A stretch of DNA of 33,043 nt from Oscillospiraceae bacterium. GTDB taxonomy: Bacteria > Bacillota > Clostridia > Oscillospirales > CAG-272. The position numbers were made by a program, and so were the translations under genes. The notes beneath the pieces were generated by a model, which saw nothing but the letters and a program-made list of their open reading frames with translations, was not told where the DNA came from and did not search any database. Shown piece by piece: positions 7,525 through 14,354 of this stretch. Every line of letters begins with the position of its first letter. Position 1 is the first letter of the stretch. Location: NCBI GenBank assembly GCA_015064005.1, contig SVTA01000013.1, positions 1 through 33,043 on the forward strand. The letters are read 5' to 3'.

Positions 7525-7568
7525 TAGAATATATTTATTTATAGAGGGTAAAACAGGATTATCTTAAT

Positions 7569-8312
7569 ATGAACGATTTATCTTTGATCTTAATGCGCCA
7601 CAATAAAAATGTGCCCGCGCCCATCATTCGCCCACACCCCATCCAATTCTACGAGCTGACACTGCTGGTTCGCGGAAGTCTGTGTTACTTTTTGAACGGC
7701 ACCCCCGTACAGCTACAGCCGGGAGATGCCATCTTCGTCAAAAAGGGAACCCACCGCGCCCGTCCCGTTACCGGCGAGCCCGCGGATTACGTCAGCTTCA
7801 ACTTCCAAACCGAAGCACCGCCCGCACTCCCCACGCATATGGCCGGCGTACTGGAGCACGATGTCCATTTAATTCTTGCCGCCGCAGACGAAATCAGCAG
7901 CATTGCGGAAACGGCCGACAATACCGCTCTCATTCATCTGCTGCAGGCGCTGCTGCTGTTGTTGATCCATAAGCAGGAAACCAAAAAGATCCACCCGCTG
8001 ACGGATAAGATCCTTCAATATCTGAAGCAGAATACCGGCCGGCGTATTACCCTTTCGGATATCGGCGCGCTGACCTATTTCTCCCCCGTATACTGCGATA
8101 CGGTATTCAAAAGAGACATGGGCCGCTCTATTATTGATCACCTGCTGGAAATGCGGGTGTCGGAGGCCAAGGCGCTGCTTCTGGAGGGCGAGCTTTCTCT
8201 TAAAGAGATCGCCGAGCGCACCGGCTTTGGCGACAGCAACTATTTCTCCCGCATCTTTAAAAAACGAACCGGATACACCCCTCTCCAATACCGCAAGCAT
8301 ACATTACGGTGA
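7569..8312 (+). CDS. AraC-family transcriptional regulator with N-terminal cupin
   Basis: A 247-residue regulator. Residues ~20-85 form an AraC-type cupin (HPIQFYELTLLVRG, then QPGDAIFVKKGTHRARP), expected to sense a sugar or sugar acid. Residues ~145-247 hold the two helix-turn-helix motifs: ITLSDIGALTYFSPVYCDTVF and the second ending with the signature LSLKEIAERTGFGDSNYFSRIF followed by KKRTGYTPLQYRK. It is divergent from the operon at 140-7454 with a shared promoter region and is the obvious local regulator, probably an activator responding to a uronate-derived inducer (inferred). The ribosome binding site is weak (AGGA, 10 bases before the ATG). A truncated repeat element begins about 10 bases after its stop. 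Confidence 0.9.
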   Translation: MNDLSLILMRHNKNVPAPIIRPHPIQFYELTLLVRGSLCYFLNGTPVQLQPGDAIFVKKGTHRARPVTGEPADYVSFNFQTEAPPALPTHMAGVLEHDVHLILAAADEISSIAETADNTALIHLLQALLLLLIHKQETKKIHPLTDKILQYLKQNTGRRITLSDIGALTYFSPVYCDTVFKRDMGRSIIDHLLEMRVSEAKALLLEGELSLKEIAERTGFGDSNYFSRIFKKRTGYTPLQYRKHTLR

Positions 8313-8321
8313 TGGAACGGG

Positions 8322-8605
8322 AGGAGGCGGGGCATGGGGCAGAGCCCCATACAGGGCATTTCTCTTTTGTTAGCTTTTCTCTTTGTGCCTCCGGTGTCAA
8401 AGAGAAAAGCGGGCGAGGAGCTTGTAAACGCTAAATGGCTGTAGCCACATAGCCTTTCAGATTCCATAGCCACTTTTTCTTTGCAGGTGTGAGCCGCAAA
8501 GAAAAAGTTATCAAAAAGAAACGGCGTTTTTTGTGGGCGCTGCCCACACCCGCAAGCTTTTGAAAAAGCTTGACCAAAACTTTCAGACGGGGGTTGGTGC
8601 GAACA
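8322..8605. repeat. Palindromic interspersed element, copy B (left end missing)
   Basis: Closely matches the interior and right end of copy A (2117-2446) in the same orientation: the GGGGC-AGA-GCCCC hairpin, the GCTTTTCTCTTTG/CAAAGAGAAAAGC stem, the perfect ACTTTTTCTTTGC/GCAAAGAAAAAGT stem, TGTGGGC/GCCCACA and the end GGTGCGAACA (8596-8605). The left terminal TGTTCGCACAA and the first ~50 bases are absent; the copy begins directly after the AraC stop. Confidence 0.78.
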
Positions 8606-8689
8606 TTCCGCCCCCCCCAATTTATTATGCGGCTATTCGCTATGAGCCCCTTTGCCCATTTTTGAAGGTTTTTGTGGGGGTGAGGGTGA

Positions 8690-8758
8690 ATTTCTTTGCC
8701 CTTTAGGGCAAAGAAAGAGGGAGCGGGGGCTCTTTTTGCAAAAAGAGCCCCCGCTCCC
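8690..8758. repeat. Double hairpin with 40-bp perfect GC-rich palindrome
   Basis: Two adjacent inverted repeats: TTTCTTTGCCC / GGGCAAAGAAA around TTTA (8691-8716), and a 40-bp perfect palindrome at 8719-8758 whose arms start GGGAGCGGGGGCTC and meet at TTTTTGCAAAAA. It lies 17 bases past the stop of the histidine kinase gene and would act as a strong stem-loop on either strand. No long T-tract follows, so it may be a repeat element rather than a plain terminator; a related palindrome is at 14174-14219. Confidence 0.6.
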
Positions 8759-8775
8759 TTTATATTCCCGGCAAG

Positions 8776-10041
8776 CTATGGCAGCAGCACGGTAAAGGTA
8801 GTTCCCTCCTCGGCAGTGCTTTTGACCTCAATGCGTCCGCCGAGCGCCGTGGCAAGATTTTCCGCAATGGAAAGCCCAAGCCCGAAGCCGCCGGCTCCCC
8901 GCGCCTTATCCGCCCGATAAAACCGTTTGAAAATATGGGGCAGATCCTCCGCCGGAATGGGTTGCCCCCCATTGTGCACCGACAGCCGGCAGCCGCGCCC
9001 CTCCGGTGCGAGGATCAAGCGCACCTCGCCCCCCTTCGGGCTGTATTTCACCGCGTTGTCCAGCAGAATATGCAAAAGCCTCACAAGGCTGTCGCCGTGA
9101 GAGCGCAGCCGCAGCCCGGGGGCGATCTCTCCCGTCAGCGAAACGCCCTTGTCAAAGGCCACAGGCTCCAGCTGCAGCAGCGTTTCCTCCACAAGATCGC
9201 TGACGGGGGTATCCGTCAGCTCCACGCTCTCCTCTGCCCGCTCGGAGCGAGCAAGCTCCAGCATCCCCTCCGTCAGTCCTCGCATACGCTCAGCCTCCTC
9301 ACGAGTGCTTTCCACCCATTTCAGCTGGCTTTCCACCGTTTCGGCGCCGTGACGGCGCAGCACCTCCATATTGGAGAGGATCACCGTCAGTGGCGTGCGC
9401 AGATCGTGAGAGGCATCTGCCACAAACTGCCGCTGACTCCGGAAGGCTTCGTCGATGGGCCTTACCACATGCCCCGCCAGAATACGGCACAGCACGTAAA
9501 AAAGCAGCATCGCAAAAAGGCACGCAACGCCGCCCACCAAAGCAGTATCCCATACCCGCTCCAGCAAATACTCGTCAGAGGTAAAGGCCAGCTTGATCTC
9601 CCCGCGGGCGCCGTTTCTGCGGCAGCAGATCAGTCCCAGCCCCGGTAGGCGCGTGGTGCCCTCTCCTTGCTGTAGCGCCTCGGCCACGGCGTTTTGCAGC
9701 AGCGCGTCGCTCATATCCGCGCCAACGCCACTCTCGTTGAGGATTTCGCCCGCCTCATTCACCACCACGGCAAAGGCAAATACGTAGGGCAGCGGCTCCG
9801 CGCCGATCTGTGGGCGAAGCTCCCCCTCAGGGGCGGGAGGATCCGTGGGCAGCGTTTCCCCGGGCTGCATTGGCGGGTGCTGGCGCTCCATGCGCTGCAG
9901 CACGCCGTCCAGCGCACTTTCAATGCGGGCGCGCTCGCTGCGGTAGCCAATCACCATCACCGCTGTAAAGATCAGTGCCAGCGCCACACCCACGTAGAGC
10001 ATATTGATCAGCACGAACCGTTTTTGCAGTCGCTTCAGCAT
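8776..10041 (-). CDS. Two-component sensor histidine kinase
   Basis: A 421-residue membrane kinase. Transmembrane segments are at about 9-33 and 166-189, enclosing a ~130-residue outside domain that includes a proline-rich stretch (about 56-78). The HisKA dimerisation helix carries SHDLRTPLT with phospho-acceptor His212. The ATPase domain has the N box LLDNAVKYSP (Asn329), F box IFKRFYRADKA and G box GGFGLGLSIA (384-393). It overlaps the response-regulator gene by 7 bases, so the pair is coupled. The divergent operon at 10865 is the probable target because of the palindromic operator between them. The signal is unknown; the outside domain has no motif I recognise. Confidence 0.93.
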   Translation of the reverse strand: MLKRLQKRFVLINMLYVGVALALIFTAVMVIGYRSERARIESALDGVLQRMERQHPPMQPGETLPTDPPAPEGELRPQIGAEPLPYVFAFAVVVNEAGEILNESGVGADMSDALLQNAVAEALQQGEGTTRLPGLGLICCRRNGARGEIKLAFTSDEYLLERVWDTALVGGVACLFAMLLFYVLCRILAGHVVRPIDEAFRSQRQFVADASHDLRTPLTVILSNMEVLRRHGAETVESQLKWVESTREEAERMRGLTEGMLELARSERAEESVELTDTPVSDLVEETLLQLEPVAFDKGVSLTGEIAPGLRLRSHGDSLVRLLHILLDNAVKYSPKGGEVRLILAPEGRGCRLSVHNGGQPIPAEDLPHIFKRFYRADKARGAGGFGLGLSIAENLATALGGRIEVKSTAEEGTTFTVLLP

Positions 10042-10718
10042 TCCGTAACCTCTAATTTATAACCCATCTTTTTCACCGAAACCAACGCGCAGCGGGTACC
10101 GAGAAAAACCAGTTTTTTCCGCAAAAAGGAAATGTACGCCTCCAGATTGTTGTCATCCGCGCCGGAATCGTAGCCCCAAACCTTGATAATCAGCTGGTCC
10201 TTGTGGAGAATGCAATTCGGCTGACGCAAAAAGAGCTGCATCAGCTCCGCCTCCTTATGGTTGAGGCGCACTGAGCGTGCCGTGGTGTCGCAGGCAAGCT
10301 CACTGGTGGAAATGTGGAAGGTCACATCCTCAAAGCTGAGCTTGTCCAGGATCACCTCGCCCCGCCGCCGGGTCAGCACCCGGATGCGTGCCAGCAGCTC
10401 CTCCGGAGAAAAGGGCTTGGTCATATAGTCGTCGGCACCGGCGTTGAGCCCCATCACCTTCTCGCGCACGTTATCCAGCGCCGTCAGCATCAGAATGGGG
10501 GTGTTGATCTTCTTCTCCCGCAGCGTTTGCGCCACCTGAAAGCCGTTCAGCCCCGGCAGCATCACGTCCAGCAGAATACAATCGTAAGCGCCGCTTTCGC
10601 CATAGGCTACACCTGCATCGCCGGAGGCGACCCTATCCACCATAATTTTATGCTCCATCAGGATCGCGGCCAGCGCGTCTGCCAGGCGCGTCTCGTCCTC
10701 TACAATCAAAATACGCAT
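10035..10718 (-). CDS. OmpR-family response regulator
   Basis: A 227-residue regulator. The receiver domain has acidic residues E7/D8, phospho-acceptor Asp51 in LLDVMLPG, switch Thr79 and Lys101 in YMTKPF. The C-terminal half (~125-224) is an OmpR/PhoB winged-helix domain ending ISFLRKKL...VSVKKMGYKL. The start at 10718 has AGGAGG about 8 bases upstream. It is followed by its kinase with a 7-base overlap. Upstream lies a palindrome of TTTTCAG half-sites at 11-bp spacing, the layout expected of OmpR/PhoB family binding, so autoregulation is likely. The pair may control the VTC operon reading the other way. Confidence 0.94.
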   Translation of the reverse strand: MRILIVEDETRLADALAAILMEHKIMVDRVASGDAGVAYGESGAYDCILLDVMLPGLNGFQVAQTLREKKINTPILMLTALDNVREKVMGLNAGADDYMTKPFSPEELLARIRVLTRRRGEVILDKLSFEDVTFHISTSELACDTTARSVRLNHKEAELMQLFLRQPNCILHKDQLIIKVWGYDSGADDNNLEAYISFLRKKLVFLGTRCALVSVKKMGYKLEVTEC

Positions 10719-10739
10719 AAGCTCCTCCTGTTTTTATAC

Positions 10740-10768
10740 ATTTTATCATATTTTCAACCTTACTACAA
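10740..10768 (-). promoter_or_regulatory. Promoter of the two-component operon
   Basis: On the minus strand TTGTAG (10768-10763), a 17-base spacer and TAAAAT (10745-10740), with an extended -10 TG one base before the hexamer. It reads into the response regulator (start 10718). The TTTTCAG palindrome lies upstream of the -35. Confidence 0.6.
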
Positions 10769-10783
10769 GCATCTTACCTCCAA

Positions 10784-10829
10784 AAACTGAAAAAATGCTG
10801 AAAAAAAGTTTTCAGTTTTTTTTCAGTTT
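10784..10829. promoter_or_regulatory. Palindromic four-half-site operator (OmpR/PhoB type)
   Basis: Two 21-base arms (10784-10804 and 10809-10829) are reverse complements at 19 of 21 positions around a 4-base centre AAAG. Each arm contains two TTTTCAG words spaced exactly 11 bp. The right pair (10809 and 10820) points at the VTC operon and ends 7 bases before its -10 box; the left pair points at the response-regulator operon. Direct repeats at 11 bp replacing a -35 box are the classic arrangement for OmpR/PhoB activators. Confidence 0.7.
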
Positions 10830-10833
10830 ACCG

Positions 10834-10842
10834 TGCTACAAT
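10834..10842 (+). promoter_or_regulatory. Extended -10 promoter of the VTC operon
   Basis: TG-C-TACAAT is an extended -10 box with no recognisable -35; the -35 position is occupied by the TTTTCAG direct repeats. This suggests activator-dependent transcription. The box overlaps a possible upstream ATG at 10841, which argues that translation starts further in. Confidence 0.6.
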
Positions 10843-10864
10843 GAGGAAAAGTGAGGTGATGCTC

Positions 10865-11602
10865 TTGTCCCCCTCGTTTTTCAAACGAACCGAGAAAAAA
10901 TATCTGATCACTACCCATCAGGCCGAGGCGCTGCTGCACCGTTTGAGGGGCTGCCTGCAGCCCGACCGATACGGAGAAAGCACCGTGTGCAGCCTGTATC
11001 TGGATACGCCGGATTTCCGCATGATCCGCGCCTCCATGGATGCCCGCACCTATAAGGAAAAGCTGCGGGTGCGCTGCTATGGCACCACCACCGCCGACAG
11101 CACCGCTTTTTTGGAGATCAAAAAGAAATTTGATGGCGTGGTCTATAAGCGGCGGGAGGCAATGCCTCTGGCAACGGCAATGGCCTATCTGCAGGGCAGC
11201 CCTCCGCCCCTTGACACGCAGATCATGCGCGAGATCGACTACGCCATGCACTTCTGGCAGCATCCGCAGCCGTCTGCCGTCATCGCCTACGAGCGTCGCG
11301 CCTTTTTCTTTCGGGAAACGCCGTCGGTACGGCTGACCCTCGATGCCAACGTGCGCTACCGCACCAACCGTCTGGATCTCGCCCTCGGCCATGAGGGGCA
11401 GATCATTCTGCCCGCCGAAACGGTGCTTTTAGAGATCAAGAGCGACGGCGCTATGCCTCTTGTCTTGGCACACACGCTGGACGCACTGCATATTTTCCCC
11501 TCGTCCTTTTCCAAGTACGGCACGGCCTATCTCGCGTTTTCGCACACCGTCCCGCCACATATTGATCAAAATGAAGCAAAAGGAGCCTTCTGTTATGCCT
11601 GA
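10865..11602 (+). CDS. VTC-domain polyphosphate polymerase-like protein
   Basis: A 245-residue VTC domain, the fold that in yeast Vtc4 makes polyphosphate from ATP inside a basic tunnel. The conserved tunnel elements are visible in order: FKRTEKKYLI, SLYLDT, KLRVRCYG (two Arg), FLEIKKKFDG, VYKRRE, YERRAFF, LLEIKSDG and SFSKYGTAY. All basic and acidic positions expected for catalysis therefore appear to be present. Start choice: GAGGTGAT at 10853-10860 matches the anti-Shine-Dalgarno over eight bases and is best spaced for TTG at 10865. ATGs at 10859 and 10841 are alternatives, but the latter lies in the -10 box. It overlaps the DUF4956 gene by 8 bases. Bacterial VTC proteins are often paired with DUF4956 membrane proteins; their product in bacteria is poorly known. 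Confidence 0.85.
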   Translation: MSPSFFKRTEKKYLITTHQAEALLHRLRGCLQPDRYGESTVCSLYLDTPDFRMIRASMDARTYKEKLRVRCYGTTTADSTAFLEIKKKFDGVVYKRREAMPLATAMAYLQGSPPPLDTQIMREIDYAMHFWQHPQPSAVIAYERRAFFFRETPSVRLTLDANVRYRTNRLDLALGHEGQIILPAETVLLEIKSDGAMPLVLAHTLDALHIFPSSFSKYGTAYLAFSHTVPPHIDQNEAKGAFCYA

Positions 11603-12266
11603 TATTCTCGCCTCTGTCATTCCCGCCGAGGGCGTCACCCTCGGCAGCTATCTGATCACCACTGCCGCGGCCCTGCTCTGCGGCGTGCTGACCGCCCTTG
11701 CCGCCGCCTTCCGTCATCGGGTCTCCGGCGGCTTTCTTGCATCGCTGATCCTGCTGCCCGTGATCGTGGAAACCGTCATTCTGATGGTCAACGGCAACGT
11801 GGGCACGGGTGTGGCGGTGATGGGCGCCTTTTCACTGGTGCGCTTCCGTTCCGTGGCCGGCCGTGCCAGAGAGATCGTTTTCATCTTCCTTTCCATGACC
11901 GTGGGACTTGCTACCGCAGGCGGCTTTGTGGGTATGGCCCTGCTGCTGACGCTGCTGGTGGTCGGCATCAGCCTGCTGCTCTCCCTCCTGCCCCACACCG
12001 GGAAGCAGGAGCTGGAGCTGCGGATCACCGTGCCGGAAAGCCTGCATTTCAGCCACGCCTTTGACGATCTGTTTGCCACTTACACCAAAAGTCACCGCCT
12101 GCTCACCGTCAAGACCTCCAATATGGGCAGCCTCTACAAGCTCCATTATCGGGTCATGCTGAAGGAGGCGGATCGGGCGCAGGAAATGATCGACGCGCTG
12201 CGCTGCCGCAACGGCAATTTAGAGATCGCGCTTTTCGAGGCGGCGGAAGGAGAGGCGGAGCTATGA
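11595..12266 (+). CDS. DUF4956 membrane protein
   Basis: A 223-residue protein with about four hydrophobic segments in the first ~135 residues and a soluble C-terminal ~85 residues. The core VAVMGAFSLVRFRSV followed by GRAREIVFIF is the DUF4956 signature, a glycine-rich loop and basic RFR/RE motif between membrane helices. The ATG at 11595 has AGGAG 9 bases upstream and overlaps the end of the VTC gene. Its own stop overlaps the next ATG by 4 bases, so three genes are tightly coupled. Genetic linkage to VTC proteins suggests it is the membrane partner, perhaps a channel or anchor for the VTC product (inferred; no function is established to my knowledge). Confidence 0.87.
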   Translation: MPDILASVIPAEGVTLGSYLITTAAALLCGVLTALAAAFRHRVSGGFLASLILLPVIVETVILMVNGNVGTGVAVMGAFSLVRFRSVAGRAREIVFIFLSMTVGLATAGGFVGMALLLTLLVVGISLLLSLLPHTGKQELELRITVPESLHFSHAFDDLFATYTKSHRLLTVKTSNMGSLYKLHYRVMLKEADRAQEMIDALRCRNGNLEIALFEAAEGEAEL

Positions 12267-14149
12267 AAAAAGCACTTGCGTATTTACTCGCGCTATTGCT
12301 CCTTTCCCTGTCCCTTGCAGGCTGTCAATCACAAAAACCCAATACCATTCCCGGGGATCTTTCCGGCAGCGGCTTGGTGGAGGAGCCCTCCAAGACCGTG
12401 GACGCGACCAAAATGGACTTCACCTTCACCGATCGGGAAACAGCCGGCAGCTTCACGGAGGCGGGCGCAACCGCCGTCACCTTCACCGCCGCCGGCATCG
12501 CCGTAAAGGGGGCCGGCGCGCTGGTCAACGACAACGTAGTGACGCTTTCCATCGGCGGTACGTATCTGCTTTCCGGCGAGAGTCAAAACGCCCGGATCGT
12601 GGTGGATGTGCCCGAAACCGAGAAGCTGCAGCTGGTGCTGTGCGGCCTCCGGCTTACGGCGTCGGACGGCCCCGCCATTTTCGTGCGACGTGGGGATAAA
12701 ATCTTCATTACCCTGCAAACGGGGTCGGAAAACGCCCTTTCCGACCCTGCCGTCTATACCGTTACCGAGCCGGATACCACCCTGGATGCTACGGTTTTCT
12801 CAAAGAGCGATCTGGTCATCAACGGCACCGGCGCGCTGACCGTTACGGGCAATTATAAGCACGGGATCGTATCCAAGGACGATCTGATACTGTGCGGCAG
12901 CACCGTCAGCGTGACCGCCGAGGGCACCGCCCTTGCCGGCAAGGATGCAGTCAAGATCAAGGACGCCGCTCTCGCCCTTGCCGCCGGCAGCGACGGTATT
13001 CAATCCGACAACAGTGAGGATCCCGCCCGCGGTTACGTGTATATTGCCGGCGGCACGTTCGATATTGAAGCGGACAAGGACGGCATACAGGCCGAAACGG
13101 TATTGAAAATCGAGAACGGCACGCTGCATATCACCGCCGGTGGCGGCAGCGCCAACACCTCCACAGCCCCCGGCTGGGGCTTTGGCGGCAGCACCGCCGC
13201 CTCCGGCGATTCTGCCAAGGGTCTGAAGTCTGGTGGGGACGTGCTGCTTTCCGGCGGCACCGTCACCGTCAATTCCGCCGACGACAGCATCCACGCCAAC
13301 GGTGCGGTGGAGATCACCGGTGGCACCCTTACCCTTTCCTCCGGCGACGACGGCATCCACGCCGACACGGTGCTGACCGTATCGGACGGCAATATTTCCA
13401 TTCTCAAAAGCTACGAGGGGCTGGAAAGCACCACGGTACAGATCGCAGGCGGGCACATCTCGCTTATCGCCTCCGACGACGGCCTCAACGCTGCCGGCGG
13501 CAACGACGGCTCAGCCATGGGCAGACCCGGTGCGGGCGGCTTCAGCGGAGGCACAGGCAAGATCATCATTTCCGGCGGATACCTACTGGCAAATGCGTCG
13601 GGCGACGGCATCGACGCCAACGGCTCTATTTCCGTCACCGGTGGCGTCACGTTGGTCAGCGGCCCCACCAACAGCGGCAACGGTGCCTTTGATTACGACA
13701 GCGGCGCCAGTGTCACCGGCGGCGTGCTGATCGCGCTCGGTAGCGCCGGTATGGCACAGGGCTTCACCACAGCGGAAAACCAAGGCGCTATGTTCACCGG
13801 CCTGACAAGTCAGCCGGCGGGCACCTCTCTCGCTCTTCTTGACGCAGACGGCAACGTAGTGGCGGCCTTCACCCCCGCCAAGTCCTACGGCTCTGCCGTC
13901 ATCACCGCCCCCGGTATTCAGAAGGGGCAGACCTACACGCTGGTGGCAGGCGCAACGCTCTCCGCCGCCGATGAAAACGGATACGCCACCGGTGGCACGG
14001 CCACGGGAGGCTTAACCCTTGCCACCCTGGAAATGACGGCTCTTCTTTACGGCTCCGGCGGCGGTATGGGCGGTGGTATGCCCGGCGGCGGTGGTATGCC
14101 CGGTGGCCCCGGCGGTGACCGTCCCGGCGGCCGCCCCGGCAGGTGGTAA
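12263..14149 (+). CDS. Cthe_2159-like beta-helix carbohydrate-binding lipoprotein
   Basis: A 628-residue exported lipoprotein: signal peptide with lipobox SLAGC (Cys21). From ~residue 60 to ~560 it is built of short beta-strand repeats with recurring Asp-Gly turns (SGDDGIHADTVL, ADDSIHANGAVEI, ASDDGLNAAGG, ASGDGIDANGSI), the pattern of the Cthe_2159 right-handed beta-helix family, whose founder binds polygalacturonate and cellulose with calcium. The last ~30 residues are a Gly/Met/Pro-rich tail (GGGMGGGMPGGGGMPGG) ending in Arg-rich GRPGRW. It is translationally coupled (ATGA) to the DUF4956 gene. Binding to an anionic polymer outside the cell fits an operon with a polyphosphate-type polymerase, but this is inference. 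A later long palindrome (14174) may end the transcript. Confidence 0.85.
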   Translation: MKKALAYLLALLLLSLSLAGCQSQKPNTIPGDLSGSGLVEEPSKTVDATKMDFTFTDRETAGSFTEAGATAVTFTAAGIAVKGAGALVNDNVVTLSIGGTYLLSGESQNARIVVDVPETEKLQLVLCGLRLTASDGPAIFVRRGDKIFITLQTGSENALSDPAVYTVTEPDTTLDATVFSKSDLVINGTGALTVTGNYKHGIVSKDDLILCGSTVSVTAEGTALAGKDAVKIKDAALALAAGSDGIQSDNSEDPARGYVYIAGGTFDIEADKDGIQAETVLKIENGTLHITAGGGSANTSTAPGWGFGGSTAASGDSAKGLKSGGDVLLSGGTVTVNSADDSIHANGAVEITGGTLTLSSGDDGIHADTVLTVSDGNISILKSYEGLESTTVQIAGGHISLIASDDGLNAAGGNDGSAMGRPGAGGFSGGTGKIIISGGYLLANASGDGIDANGSISVTGGVTLVSGPTNSGNGAFDYDSGASVTGGVLIALGSAGMAQGFTTAENQGAMFTGLTSQPAGTSLALLDADGNVVAAFTPAKSYGSAVITAPGIQKGQTYTLVAGATLSAADENGYATGGTATGGLTLATLEMTALLYGSGGGMGGGMPGGGGMPGGPGGDRPGGRPGRW

Positions 14150-14173
14150 AGAATGATCGTGATAGGTATTGAT

Positions 14174-14219
14174 GTATGGGGGAGGGAGCGCTTTTGAAAA
14201 AGCGCTCCCTCCCCCATAC
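14174..14219. repeat. 46-bp near-perfect GC-rich palindrome
   Basis: Arms of 22 bases (starting GTATGGGGGAGGGAGCGC) separated by 2 bases. It follows the beta-helix gene stop by 24 bases and could halt transcription, but CCCCCC rather than a T-tract follows on the plus strand. The sequence just past it resembles that beside the 8719 palindrome when read on the opposite strand (CCCCC-CAAAAACCT...AAAA.GGG.AA), suggesting a shared repeat. Confidence 0.6.
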
Positions 14220-14288
14220 CCCCCAAAAACCTCCGGAAAAGGGAATGGAGCACACCGTAGGAAGCCGGGGCTTTTTTTCGCCGCCGTC

Positions 14289-14317
14289 TTGACATCTGCC
14301 GCCGTTTGTGTTATCAT
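14289..14317 (+). promoter_or_regulatory. Sigma-A promoter of rimO-pgsA
   Basis: TTGACA (14289-14294), 17-base spacer, TATCAT (14312-14317), 38 bases before the rimO start. It sits in the gap after the 14174 palindrome, so rimO is transcribed independently of the VTC operon. Confidence 0.8.
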
Positions 14318-14354
14318 TAAAGGTGCGAAATACGCACATAGAAAGGCTATATCT

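Noticed and set aside
14169-14354. Longer rimO start
   Set aside because: The added codons run through the palindrome and the TTGACA/TATCAT promoter; the family N-terminus begins at 14355.
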